DNA from: Phaeobacter bryozoorum
GTDB taxonomy: Bacteria; Pseudomonadota; Alphaproteobacteria; Rhodobacterales; Rhodobacteraceae
Length of the DNA: 64,000 nucleotides
Direction: 5' to 3' (one strand)
NCBI RefSeq assembly: GCF_041893525.1
Contig: NZ_CP169068.1
Part shown: piece after piece, positions 45,145 through 54,656 of the stretch
Position numbering within the stretch: the first letter of the stretch is position 1
Layout: the number at the start of each line of letters is the position of its first letter
The notes under the pieces: model-generated
What the model was told of the DNA's origin: nothing
Seen by the model: the letters and a program-made list of their open reading frames with translations, nothing else
Databases searched by the model: none
Position numbers and translations under genes: made by a program

Positions 45145-45729
45145 ATGATACCGGCCATATTGCGCACCACGTTGAAGAACCGCCTGTCAGCGGGTCCGGC
45201 ACGCCGGTCGGATGGTTCTGGCCATCTGTGGCGAGGGGCAGCCGCTGGTCTGGTGCTGAGCATCGGCATGGCGGGGCCGGTTGGTGCTGGCGATTGGAGC
45301 GGGTTCTTTCTGGGTGCCTCTATGGCTCGGGTGACCGGTGCCGCGTCTGACGGCGGTACCACCAGCGCGCCCGGTCTGCATCTGGGGTATGATCACGACT
45401 TTGGCCGCGTCATCCTGGGGGGAGAGGTCGAGGTTGATCGCAGCGGCGGGGCAGGCGACAGCCAGGCAGAGGATCAGACACACCGGATTAAGCTGCGGGC
45501 CGGATATGACATGGGCGAAACACTGGGCTATGTCACCATCGGATCGGCACGTCGCGAAACAGCGACAGACAGCGACAATGGCGCGGTCTACGGGCTGGGC
45601 GTCAGCTACTCTCTCAACCGGGCGCTGCGGTTGAGCGGTGAATACCTGCATCAGGACGCCAATGACGGCGCGGCGCTTCAGGCACCAGCGCGTGATATCC
45701 TGTCGATCCGCGCGTCATTTCAATTCTAG
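45145..45729 (+). CDS. Small outer-membrane beta-barrel protein (OmpA-like/Omp25-31 type)
   Basis: About 194 residues with an Arg-containing N-region and hydrophobic segment ending MAGPVGAGDW as a probable signal peptide. An eight-strand-type barrel follows: GFFLGASMARVTGA, GLHLGYDHDFGRVILGGEVEVDRS, KLRAGYDMGETLGYVTIGSARR and VYGLGVSYSLNRALRLSGEYLH, with C-terminal Phe after alternating residues (DILSIRASFQF), the usual outer-membrane assembly signal. ATG 45145 is chosen, preceded by AAAGGGCAGC. A paralogue lies 370 bp downstream. Confidence 0.78.
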   Translation: MIPAILRTTLKNRLSAGPARRSDGSGHLWRGAAAGLVLSIGMAGPVGAGDWSGFFLGASMARVTGAASDGGTTSAPGLHLGYDHDFGRVILGGEVEVDRSGGAGDSQAEDQTHRIKLRAGYDMGETLGYVTIGSARRETATDSDNGAVYGLGVSYSLNRALRLSGEYLHQDANDGAALQAPARDILSIRASFQF

Positions 45730-46094
45730 CGGCTGACACCCGCCGCACCACGCCCATCGTGTTTCCGCGCCGCGGCGGTTCCTGATCTCGTCAGGTTCGG
45801 CGCGGCAAAATCCACCCTTGCCGATCAGGATGACGCCTTTTCGGGCATGAGCGGCAATTGGCCCGTTGGCGGTTGGGCGGGCGCAGTCTTGCCAGTCGGC
45901 AGATCCGCGCCTCAATCCTATCGGCAGGAACCTGCCCTGAGCCCTGATTTTGGGCCAATAGGCGCGCAAGATCTCCAAAAAATCCGCAGGGGGCTGGAAC
46001 AAAGCGGCCGGCAATCTTCTTTAGGTGAGGCAGACGCGAGAGTAGCGCGTCCAAGCAAAGACAGATGTCGAAAGACAGACAAGGAGAAGTCGAG
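45730..46094. other. Spacer between the two outer-membrane-protein genes
   Basis: About 365 bp. No convincing gene or terminator was found; short ORFs on both strands have no recognisable product. AAGGAGAAG at 46081-46089 is the ribosome site for the following gene. Confidence 0.4.
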
Positions 46095-46680
46095 ATGAAC
46101 TCGTATCGTATCCATGGCCGCTATCGCCGCCGCACTGAGCACTCCGGCCTTTGCCGGCAATCTGGAAGAGCCCGTCGTGGCACCAGCACCTGCCGCACCG
46201 CCCGTCGTGGTTGCCAATGACGGTGGTGACTGGACCGGTGCCTATATCGGTGGCCAAATTGGGCAGCTGGACGCAGACACCAGCAATGGCCTGTCGGGAG
46301 ATGACGTCTCTTACGGTGTTCATGCCGGTTACAACTATGACTTCGGCCGCTTCGTGCTGGGTGGCGAAATCGACTATGACGCCACCGATGTGGATCTGGG
46401 CGGCGGCGCTGCCACTGTGGACTCGGTGATGCGCGGCAAGGTCAAGGCCGGCTATGATTTCGGCCCGGTGCTGGCCTATGTGACCGGCGGTGTGGCGCAG
46501 GTTGATACCTCCGTCGGTGATGAAACCGGTGAATTCTACGGCATTGGCGTGGCCTATCGTGTCACCGACCAATGGACCGTCGGCGGCGAAGTTCTGGAGC
46601 ATGACTTCGACAACCTGGGCAGCACCGGCATCAGCGCCGATGCGACCACCGTGTCGCTGCGCGCCTCTTACCAGTTCTGA
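46095..46680 (+). pseudogene. Outer-membrane beta-barrel protein with a disrupted signal-peptide start
   Basis: From ATG 46114 onward this is an intact barrel protein of 188 residues (GNLEEPVV...DWTGAYIGGQIGQLDADT, HAGYNYDFGRFVLGGEIDYDA, GEFYGIGVAYRVTDQWTVGGEVLEH, ending SLRASYQF). But the strong ribosome site AAGGAG serves ATG 46095, which is in another frame. Inserting two bases after ATGAA would give M-x-T-R-I-V-S-M-A-A-I-A-A-A-L-S-T-P-A-F-A-G, an ordinary signal peptide. So either two bases were lost, or translation starts at 46114 with a shortened signal sequence and no nearby ribosome site. Confidence 0.65.
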
Positions 46681-46703
46681 TGTTATCCCCTCGGGGATGA
46701 TAG

Positions 46704-46735
46704 CGGCGCGTCCATTTCGGTGGGCGCGCCGTTTT
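46704..46735 (+). terminator. Rho-independent terminator after the outer-membrane-protein gene
   Basis: CGGCGCGTCCA and TGGGCGCGCCG form an 11-bp stem with one G-T wobble and are followed by TTTT. It lies 24 bp after the stop codon. The remaining spacer to 47020 has no supported gene. Confidence 0.85.
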
Positions 46736-47020
46736 CATGTGCAGATACCCCGCCCGGATCCCCCCGTACCCGCGGTGTCCTCCTGTGGTCGATTTGCAGG
46801 CTTGGCGGAGCTACTGCCTTGTGTTATGCAAATCCCATGAACCGGCTGTGCAACATTATTACCTGCTGCATTACCTGCTGAAAAACTCAGCGGGCTGGTT
46901 TCTGTCGTTCCCTTCTTTTGAACAAGTTGCTAAGCCCGCGCTGCGCGCCGCTGATCTGCGGCACCCGTTGGGAGATTGGCCTGAGGCGCCCTTGCGTTCC
47001 GGTCAGACGAAGGATTTGTG

Positions 47021-48418
47021 ATGACGACGATCAAGCTGCACAACACACGCACCCGCGGCAAAGAGGTGCTGAACCCGATCAATCCCGACGATGTACGCCT
47101 CTATCTCTGCGGGCCGACGGTCTATGATCGCGCCCACCTGGGCAATGCGCGCCCTGTCGTGGTGTTCGATGTGCTCTATCGTCTGTTGCGTCATGTCTAT
47201 GGCGCAAACCACGTGAGTTACGCGCGCAACTTCACTGATGTGGACGACAAGATCAACGCAACCGCTCTGGCGCGCAAGGAGGCTGGCGCCCCCGGCACGC
47301 TTGAGGAATTGGTGCAGCAGCGGACCGAGGAAACCATCAGCTGGTATCTGGCCGATATGGCTGAACTCGGGGCGCTTGAACCGGATCACATGCCGCGGGC
47401 AACCGCCTATATCCCGCAGATGATTGACATGATCGAAGCGCTGATTGCCAAGGGCCATGCCTATGCCGACGGGGCAGGCCATGTGTTGTTCTCGGTCAAG
47501 AGCTACAAGGACTACGGCGCGCTCTCCGGTCGCTCAGTGGATGACATGATCGCAGGCGCCCGGGTTGAAGTGGCGGATAACAAGCGCGATCCGATGGATT
47601 TCGTACTGTGGAAGCCCTCCACCGATGAGTTGCCGGGCTGGGACAGCCCCTGGGGGCGGGGGCGCCCGGGTTGGCATATCGAATGCTCCGCCATGAGCCA
47701 CGAGCTGTTTGGCGCGAGTTTCGACATTCACGGTGGCGGCAATGATCTGATGTTCCCGCATCACGAGAATGAAATTGCGCAAAGCTGCTGCGCCCATCCC
47801 GAGGGCGATTTTGCAAGAATCTGGCTGCACAATGAGATGTTGCAGGTCGAGGGCAAGAAGATGTCCAAATCACTGGGCAACTTCTTCACCGTGCGCGACC
47901 TGTTGGATCAGGGCTATCCGGGCGAGGTGATCCGCCTTGTATTCCTGCAAACCCATTATCGAAAACCGATGGATTGGACCGACAAGAAGGCAAAGGAAGC
48001 GGAGGCAACGCTGCGCAAATGGCGGGCGCTGACCGCGGGCATCGAGCCCGCACCCACCGCTGCTGCCGCGGTTCTGGAGGCGCTGTCGGACGATCTGAAT
48101 ACAGCGGGTGCGCTTGCGGAGTTGCACAGGCTGGCCTCGGCCGGTGCCGCGGCGGATCTACTTGCATCGGCCAAACTGATGGGCTTGCTGAGTGATGAGA
48201 TGGGGGCCTGGGCGGCAGGTGAAGACATTGATTTAAGCGCCTATGAAAAAGCGCTTTTCGAGGCGCGAGAGATCGCAATGAAAACCAAGGATTTCGCCGA
48301 GGTCGACCGGTTGAAGACCGCCTATCTTACCGCAGGCGTCGAGGTGCGGATGTCCAAGGAGGGGGTCCAGCTGGTGCCGGGGCCGGATTTCGACCCCGAA
48401 AAACTCGGCGCGATCTAG
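47021..48418 (+). CDS. cysS: Cysteinyl-tRNA synthetase
   Basis: A 465-residue class I aminoacyl-tRNA synthetase that charges tRNA-Cys. The HIGH-type motif is HLGN in CGPTVYDRAHLGNARP (about 38-41) and KMSKS occurs in GKKMSKSLGNF (about 278-282). Zinc ligands are the Cys of YLCGP, the Cys of HIECSAM and the His/Glu of HHENEIAQS. ATG 47021 is chosen over the preceding in-frame GTG 47018; AAGGATTT lies upstream. It is followed by cimA in the same direction. Confidence 0.96.
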   Translation: MTTIKLHNTRTRGKEVLNPINPDDVRLYLCGPTVYDRAHLGNARPVVVFDVLYRLLRHVYGANHVSYARNFTDVDDKINATALARKEAGAPGTLEELVQQRTEETISWYLADMAELGALEPDHMPRATAYIPQMIDMIEALIAKGHAYADGAGHVLFSVKSYKDYGALSGRSVDDMIAGARVEVADNKRDPMDFVLWKPSTDELPGWDSPWGRGRPGWHIECSAMSHELFGASFDIHGGGNDLMFPHHENEIAQSCCAHPEGDFARIWLHNEMLQVEGKKMSKSLGNFFTVRDLLDQGYPGEVIRLVFLQTHYRKPMDWTDKKAKEAEATLRKWRALTAGIEPAPTAAAAVLEALSDDLNTAGALAELHRLASAGAAADLLASAKLMGLLSDEMGAWAAGEDIDLSAYEKALFEAREIAMKTKDFAEVDRLKTAYLTAGVEVRMSKEGVQLVPGPDFDPEKLGAI

Positions 48419-48534
48419 CCCCCGATACGGATCCTCGCGGGTGGGCGCCGGGCCCGCCTGCGGCAGATCCGACAGACAGCAGAGGCCCTCATGACGGGGC
48501 AACGACCATACTTTGCCAAGCCATGAGGCCAGCC

Positions 48535-50166
48535 ATGACCAAAGACCGTCTTTACCTTTATGACACCACCTTGCGGGACGGGCAGCAGACGCAGGGCGTG
48601 CAGTTTTCCACCGCTGAGAAAGTTCGGATCGCAACCGCACTGGATGGGCTTGGGGTGGATTACATCGAAGGCGGCTGGCCGGGGGCCAATCCGACGGACA
48701 GCGGCTTCTTTGAAACCGCCCCCAGAACGCGGGCCACCATGACCGCTTTTGGCATGACCAAACGGTCCGGGCGTTCGGCGGCAAATGATGATGTGCTGGC
48801 GGCGGTGCTGAACGCCGGCACCGCTGCGGTCTGTCTGGTCGGCAAGAGCCATGATTACCACGTGACCCATGCGCTGGGGATCGATCTTGAGGAAAACCTC
48901 GACAATATCCGCGCCTCCGTCGCCCATCTGGTGGCCCAGGGGCGCGAGGCGCTGTTTGATGCCGAACATTTCTTTGACGGATACCGGGACAATCCGGACT
49001 ATGCGCTTGCGGCCTGTCGCACAGCGCTTGAGGCCGGCGCGCGTTGGGTTGTGCTCTGTGACACCAACGGCGGCACCCTTCCGGCGGATGTGGGCCGCAT
49101 CGTCAAGGAGGTGATCGCGGCAGGGTTGCCGGGGGAGCGTCTGGGGATCCACACCCATAATGACACCGAAAATGCGGTGGCCTGTTCGCTGGCGGCAGTC
49201 GACGCCGGGGCGCGGCAGATTCAGGGCACGCTCAACGGTCTGGGCGAGCGCTGCGGCAATGCCAATCTGACAACGCTGATCCCGACGCTGTTGTTGAAGC
49301 AGCCCTATGCCGATCGCTATGACATCGGTGTCAGCCGGGAGGCGCTGAGCACTCTGACGGCGCTCAGCCGGATGCTGGACGAGATCCTGAACCGGGTGCC
49401 GACGAAACAGGCCGCCTATGTCGGGGCGTCGGCCTTTGCGCATAAGGCGGGGCTGCATGCCAGCGCGATCCTGAAAGATCCAAGCACCTATGAGCATATC
49501 GACCCGGCGCTGGTCGGCAATACGCGCATCATCCCGATGTCCAATCAGGCAGGTCAGTCGAACCTGCGCCGGCGCCTGTCCGAGGCAGGCCTGAGCGTCG
49601 AGACCGGCAACCCGGCCCTCGCGCGTATTCTGGAGCGGATCAAAACCCGTGAGGCCGAGGGCTATTCCTATGATACAGCGCAGGCCTCGTTTGAGATCCT
49701 TGCGCGCGAGGAACTGGGGCAATTGCCCGGTTTCTTTGAGGTGAAGCGGTACAAGGTGACGGTCGAGCGGCGCAAGAACAAATACAACCGCATGGTGTCG
49801 CTCTCGGAGGCGGTTGTTGTTGTGAAAGTGGACGGCCAGAAGCTGTTGTCGGTCAGTGAATCCCTCGATGAGACCGGCAGCGACCGCGGGCCGGTCAACG
49901 CGCTGGCAAAAGCGCTGACCAAGGATCTCGGCCAGTATTCCAAGGCGCTGGATGACATGCGGCTGGTCGATTTCAAGGTGCGGATCACCCAGGGCGGCAC
50001 CGAGGCTGTCACGCGGGTCATTATCGACAGCGAAGACAGCAAGGGGCGGCGCTGGTCGACGGTCGGCGTCAGTGCCAACATAATCGACGCCTCCTTTGAA
50101 GCGCTGCTGGATGCGATCCGCTGGAAGCTGCTGCGGGACACTGACACGGCGGGCGGCGCGGCTTGA
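48535..50166 (+). CDS. cimA: (R)-citramalate synthase
   Basis: A 543-residue enzyme that condenses pyruvate and acetyl-CoA to citramalate, the threonine-independent route to isoleucine. The DRE-TIM metallolyase motifs are YDTTLRDGQQTQGVQFS (about 8-24), EGGWPGANPTD, HTHNDTENAVA with the metal His pair, and GLGERCGNANL. The C-terminal regulatory domain (about 400-530) is LeuA-like. The EGGWPG form after strand 2 and the length favour CimA over 2-isopropylmalate synthase. A start at 48523 is in frame, but ATG 48535 after GAGGCCAGCC fits better. Confidence 0.9.
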   Translation: MTKDRLYLYDTTLRDGQQTQGVQFSTAEKVRIATALDGLGVDYIEGGWPGANPTDSGFFETAPRTRATMTAFGMTKRSGRSAANDDVLAAVLNAGTAAVCLVGKSHDYHVTHALGIDLEENLDNIRASVAHLVAQGREALFDAEHFFDGYRDNPDYALAACRTALEAGARWVVLCDTNGGTLPADVGRIVKEVIAAGLPGERLGIHTHNDTENAVACSLAAVDAGARQIQGTLNGLGERCGNANLTTLIPTLLLKQPYADRYDIGVSREALSTLTALSRMLDEILNRVPTKQAAYVGASAFAHKAGLHASAILKDPSTYEHIDPALVGNTRIIPMSNQAGQSNLRRRLSEAGLSVETGNPALARILERIKTREAEGYSYDTAQASFEILAREELGQLPGFFEVKRYKVTVERRKNKYNRMVSLSEAVVVVKVDGQKLLSVSESLDETGSDRGPVNALAKALTKDLGQYSKALDDMRLVDFKVRITQGGTEAVTRVIIDSEDSKGRRWSTVGVSANIIDASFEALLDAIRWKLLRDTDTAGGAA

Positions 50167-50945
50167 TGCTTGCATTTGACGATGATGTGACCGCCTGCGC
50201 CGATCTGGTGCAAAAGGGCGACCCGGATCGCTTTGCCACGGTGATGGCTGCGCCGGTTGAAGCGCGGGCGGCGCTGTTTACGCTCTACGCCTTCAACCTT
50301 GAGCTGGCGCGGGCGCCCTGGGCCTCGGCGGAGTCGATGATTGCCGAGATGCGCGTGCAGTGGTGGCGCGATGTCGGGACAGAGATTGCGGCCGGTGGCC
50401 CGGTGCGACGGCATTACGTCGCAACGCCACTGGGGGCGGTGCTGCGGCCTGACCTTGCGGTGCATATTGATGCCATGGCAGAGGCGCGGCGCTGGGACAT
50501 CTACCGCGACCCCTTCGAGGATGAGGCTGCGCTGGCGGATCACATCGACAAGACGACGGGCGCGCTCATGTGGATGGCAGCGGCGACACTGGGCGCGCGG
50601 GATGAGACGCTTGTGCGCCGCTTCGCCTATGGCGTGGGCGTCGCCAACTGGCTGCGGGCAATTCCGAAGCTGGTTGCCGAGAAACGCGTCCCGCTGCTGG
50701 ATGGCACGCCGGAGGGGGTGCGCGCGCTGGCGGAGAGCGGTCTCGCAGCGCTGAAGGACGCTCGCTCCAATCGTGCTGCAATCGCAAAATCGGCCTTGCC
50801 CGCACTGCTGCCGGGCTGGCAGGCCAGCGCGATCCTGCAACAGGCGGTGGCGGAGCCTCGGCGGGTGGCCGACGGGACCCTGGGCACCAGTGAGTTCCGC
50901 CGCCGTGCCAGCCTGATCTACCGGGTTTCCACCGGGCGCTGGTAA
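50166..50945 (+). CDS. Squalene/phytoene synthase-family protein (NDUFAF6-like)
   Basis: A 259-residue all-alpha isoprenoid-synthase-fold protein. It shows the family layout, including FNLELARAPWASAESMIAEMRVQWWRD at about 38-64, but the usual paired DxxxD prenyl-diphosphate-binding motifs are not evident. It therefore resembles the NDUFAF6-type complex I assembly branch rather than a true carotenoid enzyme. ATG 50166 overlaps the cimA stop (TGATG). A bidirectional terminator follows. Carotenoid or hopanoid genes are not nearby. Confidence 0.8.
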   Translation: MLAFDDDVTACADLVQKGDPDRFATVMAAPVEARAALFTLYAFNLELARAPWASAESMIAEMRVQWWRDVGTEIAAGGPVRRHYVATPLGAVLRPDLAVHIDAMAEARRWDIYRDPFEDEAALADHIDKTTGALMWMAAATLGARDETLVRRFAYGVGVANWLRAIPKLVAEKRVPLLDGTPEGVRALAESGLAALKDARSNRAAIAKSALPALLPGWQASAILQQAVAEPRRVADGTLGTSEFRRRASLIYRVSTGRW

Positions 50946-50975
50946 GGCATCAGACGCCGGATGGGACCAGATAAG

Positions 50976-51009
50976 AAAGACGCCTGCGGCTCCCCGTCAG
51001 GCGTCTTTT
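50976..51009. terminator. Bidirectional terminator between convergent genes
   Basis: AAAGACGCCTG (50976-50986) and CAGGCGTCTTT (50998-51008) form an 11-bp stem, with T runs in both directions. It separates the synthase-like gene (plus) from the MFS gene (minus). Confidence 0.9.
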
Positions 51010-51038
51010 CATGTCGTGCGGTCTCGGCTCGCCGGAGA

Positions 51039-52265
51039 TCAGTGACCGTGAACAGGACGCGGTTTCAGCACCAACCACAACAGCGCGCCGCCCGCCAGCA
51101 CCAGGAAGGGTGCCATCGCCATATTGACTGCGGTCCAGCCTTCGACCGGGCTGCCGCCGGAGCAATTCATCAACCCGCCTGAAGCCAGCGAGGCAAAGGT
51201 GACACCGCCAAAGACCAGCAGATCGTTGAGCCCCTGCATCCGGCCGCGCTCATAGCTTTCATGAGCACCCGCCAGCATCGTGGTTGCGCCGATGAAGCCA
51301 AAGTTCCAACCGATACCCAGCAGGACAAGCGCGACAAAGAAATTTTCCAGATCAACGCCTTGCAGGGCAACAGCGCCAGCCCCGCCCAGGATCACAAGGC
51401 CCGCGCCGACGATTTTTTCGACACCGAAACGCGCGATCAGATGCCCGGTAAAGAAAGACGGTACATACATCGCCAGCACATGGGCGGTGACGACATCAGC
51501 CGCGCTGCCTTCGCTGAAGCCGCAGCCAACAACGGCCAGCGGTGTCGAGGTCATCACCAGGTTCATCAGCGCGTAGGACACCATGGCGCAGATCACTGCA
51601 ACCGCGATGGTGGGGTTGCGCAACAGCTCCACCCGGCTGCGCCCCCGGGGCGCATCTTCGCTGGGCACCGGCGGTTTCGGGATCTTCAGGAACAGGAACA
51701 GGACTGCGCCCAGCACATTGACGGCGACCACGGCCATATAGGTGCCAAGGAAAGGGATCACAAAGGCCTGGCTTGTCGCCTTCACGATTTGCGGGCCGAT
51801 GATCGCGGAGAGCAGACCGCCAGCCATCACATAGGAAATTGCCTTGGGCCGGAACGCATCAGAGGCGGTATCGGTGGCGGCAAAACGGTAAAATCCCTGT
51901 GCACTCATGTAGATGCCGGTGAGGAAACTGCCGAGGAGAAAGATCGGAAACGAGCCGAGGTAGAGCCCATAAGCCCCGACGACACCACCCAATGTGCCAC
52001 CAGCGGCGCCAACAAAAAAACCCGCCTTACGTCCGTAGCGCTGCATGATCGCCGAAATCGGCGTTGCCGCCAGCATGGAACCGGCCACAATCAGCGAAAT
52101 CGGCAGCGTTGCGAAACAGGCATTGCTGGCAAGCGATTGACCTGCGAGACCACCAATGGTGAAGATCATCGGCATCTGCGCACCCAGAAAGGCCTGCGCG
52201 AGCACGAGAATGACAACATTGCGCTTGGCGATGCGGTCGTCGGGGAGGGGGAGGCTGTCTGTCAT
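51039..52265 (-). CDS. MFS transporter
   Basis: A 408-residue inner-membrane protein with about twelve transmembrane helices. Typical MFS loop residues are seen after helix 2 (ISAIMQRYGRKAGFFVGAA) and in the second half (FTGHLIARFGVEKIVGAG). A His-containing tail, KPRPVHGH, ends the protein. The substrate is not predictable. It is divergent from the AlkA-like gene with about 90 bp between starts. Confidence 0.88.
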   Translation of the reverse strand: MTDSLPLPDDRIAKRNVVILVLAQAFLGAQMPMIFTIGGLAGQSLASNACFATLPISLIVAGSMLAATPISAIMQRYGRKAGFFVGAAGGTLGGVVGAYGLYLGSFPIFLLGSFLTGIYMSAQGFYRFAATDTASDAFRPKAISYVMAGGLLSAIIGPQIVKATSQAFVIPFLGTYMAVVAVNVLGAVLFLFLKIPKPPVPSEDAPRGRSRVELLRNPTIAVAVICAMVSYALMNLVMTSTPLAVVGCGFSEGSAADVVTAHVLAMYVPSFFTGHLIARFGVEKIVGAGLVILGGAGAVALQGVDLENFFVALVLLGIGWNFGFIGATTMLAGAHESYERGRMQGLNDLLVFGGVTFASLASGGLMNCSGGSPVEGWTAVNMAMAPFLVLAGGALLWLVLKPRPVHGH

Positions 52266-52356
52266 GGCAGATGCGTATCCCCGAAAATCCGACAGGGCAA
52301 GATTGATGCTGCATCGGTGCGCTATGCGCGCGAAAAAGACGCAAAGGAGCGGTAAA

Positions 52357-53040
52357 ATGACAGGATCGCAAACTCCGGTCGGTCAGTTTGGGGGTGACGC
52401 CCGGTCGGCCGCAATCGGGCGGATCATCACCAGCGATGCCTGTGTGCGTGAGGGCGCCCAATGGCTGGCCGCAAGCGACCCGCGCTTTGCCCGCGCGATC
52501 GACCTCTGCGGGCCCCTGCCGCTGCGCCGCAAACCGGAGGGTTTTGCCGAACTGCTCAGCGCGATTGTCAGCCAGCAGGTGAGCGTTGCCTCCGCCAATG
52601 CGATCTGGGGCCGGATGGTCGGAGCCGGGTTGGACACTGCGCCTGCTGTTTCCGCCGCCAGCGAGGACGACCTGCGCGCGGTTGGCCTCAGCCGTCAGAA
52701 GATCCGCTATGCCCATGCTCTTGCGGCAGCGGGACTTGATTTTGACGCGCTGCGCCAGCTCCCCGATGCCGAGGTGATCAAAATCCTGACACAAGTGTCC
52801 GGTATTGGCACATGGACCGCAGAGATCTATGCGATGTTTTCGCTTGGTCGGGCGGATGTCTTTGCCCATGGTGACCTGGCCCTGCAAGAGGGGGCGCGGA
52901 TCCTGCTCGATCTGCCGCAGCGGCCAAAACCCGCCGAGATGCGCCGCATAGCTGAAGCCTGGTCACCCTGGCGGTCGGTTGCGGCGCGCGTGCTCTGGGC
53001 CTATTACCGGGTGGCAAAGGACAGGGAAGGGATCCGATGA
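52357..53040 (+). CDS. DNA-3-methyladenine glycosylase II-like (AlkA, HhH-GPD superfamily)
   Basis: A 227-residue base-excision-repair glycosylase that removes alkylated bases. It has the helix-hairpin-helix LTQVSGIGTWTAEIYAM (about 144-160) and the catalytic Asp in VFAHGDLALQ (D173). SAIVSQQVSVASANAIWGRM (about 68-87) is the conserved first helix block. ATG 52357 follows AAAGGAG; the frame upstream to 52156 overlaps the divergent MFS start and is not used. It overlaps the downstream hydrolase by 4 bp. Confidence 0.9.
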   Translation: MTGSQTPVGQFGGDARSAAIGRIITSDACVREGAQWLAASDPRFARAIDLCGPLPLRRKPEGFAELLSAIVSQQVSVASANAIWGRMVGAGLDTAPAVSAASEDDLRAVGLSRQKIRYAHALAAAGLDFDALRQLPDAEVIKILTQVSGIGTWTAEIYAMFSLGRADVFAHGDLALQEGARILLDLPQRPKPAEMRRIAEAWSPWRSVAARVLWAYYRVAKDREGIR

Positions 53041-53702
53041 CACGAGTATTGACAGCTGAACGCAAGGCGCCCCTGTCGGGGCAGACACGATCTGTGGTGG
53101 TGTTTCTGCATGGCTATGGCGCCAATGGGGCCGATCTGCTGGGGCTGGCGGACCCGTTGGGGGAACATCTGCCGGATACGCTGTTTGTGGCCCCGGATGC
53201 CCCGGAGCGCTGCGCAGGCACGCCCTTTGGTTTCCAGTGGTTCCCGATCCCTTGGATCGACGGCTCCTCCGAAGAGGAATCGATGCGCGGCATGATGGCC
53301 TCCATCGAAGATCTGAATGCCTTTCTGGATGCGCTGATGGTGGATGAGGATGTGCTGCCGGAACAGGTGGTGCTGTTTGGATTCTCCCAGGGCACCATGA
53401 TGAGCCTGCATGTGGCCCCGCGTCGCGAAGATGCGGTGGCTGGAATTGTTGCCTTCTCCGGCCGGCTGCTGTCGCCCGAAACGCTGAAGGACGAAGTTGT
53501 CTCGAAGATGCCGGTATTGCTGGTGCATGGCGACGCCGATGACGTGGTGCCGCCGCAATCTCTGCCAGAGGCAGCTGAAGCTCTGGGGGAGGCCGGATTT
53601 CAGGACGTCTTTGCCCATATCATGAAGGGCACAGGCCACGGCATCGCGCCCGACGGTCTGAGCGTGGCGCTGGCCTTCATGCGCGACAAGCTGAGCCTCT
53701 GA
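53037..53702 (+). CDS. Alpha/beta hydrolase of the phospholipase/carboxylesterase (YpfH) type
   Basis: A 221-residue cytoplasmic serine hydrolase with the nucleophile elbow GFSQG (about 120-124), the acid in HGDADDVVP and the His in GTGHGI. The N-terminal VVVFLHGYGANGADLLGLA is the oxyanion-hole strand. Substrates are probably short-chain esters. ATG 53037 overlaps the glycosylase stop, so the pair is co-translated. Confidence 0.88.
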   Translation: MTRVLTAERKAPLSGQTRSVVVFLHGYGANGADLLGLADPLGEHLPDTLFVAPDAPERCAGTPFGFQWFPIPWIDGSSEEESMRGMMASIEDLNAFLDALMVDEDVLPEQVVLFGFSQGTMMSLHVAPRREDAVAGIVAFSGRLLSPETLKDEVVSKMPVLLVHGDADDVVPPQSLPEAAEALGEAGFQDVFAHIMKGTGHGIAPDGLSVALAFMRDKLSL

Positions 53703-53750
53703 TCCGCCAGAGCGGTTTGCCAGACAAAACGCCGTCGAAAGCCGTGCAGC

Positions 53751-54443
53751 CTAGCGCTTGCGCGGCTTTCGTGGTTTGCGGGGCGGCTTTTGCGGGTCTG
53801 ACGGGGTTGTTTTTGCGCCTACCGCCTTGCGCCGGGCAATCGCCTGCCGGTTCGGGGCGGGTTTGGGTTTTGGCGGACCGGGGATGCTGGGCACCTCCAG
53901 ATCTTCCCAAGTGCCGGGGCTGAGCCCGTCAAGAGTTCAGATGCCGATGGCCGCCCGGATCAGACGCAGTGTCGGATGGCCCACTGCCGCTGTCATCCGC
54001 CGTACCTGCCGGTTGCGGCCTTCGCGAAGGGTGAGGGCGATCCAGCTGTCGGGTACGGATTTACGCACCCGGATTGGTGGGGTCCGCGCCCAGATTCCCT
54101 GCGGTTCGTCGATCAATGCGGCCTTGGCAGGTCGGGTCAGCCCATCTTTCAGCTCAACACCCTCTGCAAGCGCCTGAATGGCGGCCGCATCCGGTGTCCC
54201 CTCGACCTGCACCCAATAGGTTTTCGGCATCTTGTGCTGCGGATCCGAGATCCACGCCTGCAAGCGGCCCTGGTCGGTCAGCAGCATCAACCCCTCGCTG
54301 TCGCGATCCAGTCGCCCGGCGGGATAGACACCGGGCAGGTCAATCCAGTCGCTCAGCGTGGCGCGCGGGCTGCCCTCGCTGCCGCGGTCGGTGAACTGGG
54401 GCAAAACATCGAAGGGTTTGTTGAAACGGATCAATCTGGTCAT
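53751..54443 (-). pseudogene. rluE: rRNA large-subunit pseudouridine synthase E-like gene with an in-frame TGA
   Basis: The first 168 residues are an RsuA/RluE-type pseudouridine synthase with the catalytic Asp in GRLDRDSEGLMLLT (D46) and EGRNRQVRRM. RluE modifies 23S rRNA. A TGA (53937-53939) falls inside the last conserved strand: IRAAIGI, stop, then TLDGLSPGTWEDLEVP and a basic Lys/Arg/Pro tail to a TAG at 53751. Relatives usually have IGxW-TLDGLxPGxW here, so TGG to TGA is the simplest explanation. The truncated product keeps the catalytic centre and might still work. Otherwise it is a nonsense mutation or a base-calling error. Confidence 0.75.
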
Positions 54444-54622
54444 CAGTCTGCAATAGGCAGCCCCCGGCAGGCTGGCAAGGGCAGCGGCGTTGCCGGCAGT
54501 GTTTTCGCATAGGGGATTTCGCGACCGCCGACCCGCCAGCAGCTGTCATGCCGCTGTCACGGAATCATCCTACCGCTTGAGGCGAAGCGAGGTCAGTGCC
54601 CCGTTGCGATCATTGATAATGG

Positions 54623-54656
54623 GGGCTTGCCAGCTGACTGACACGATATATAGTTA
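54623..54656 (+). promoter_or_regulatory. Candidate sigma-70 promoter of an orphan transcript
   Basis: TTGCCA and TATAGT are separated by 16 bp upstream of 54660. No protein gene starts within the next 400 bp on this strand before the terminator at 54931. Confidence 0.4.

Noticed and set aside
48415..50175. A 586-codon minus-strand ORF opposite cimA
   Set aside because: It is an antisense shadow of citramalate synthase, with His/Gln/Arg-rich low-complexity translation and no domain.
51261..52355. A 364-codon plus-strand ORF opposite the MFS gene
   Set aside because: Its highly charged, repetitive composition is typical of the complement of membrane-protein codons, and it has no ribosome site.
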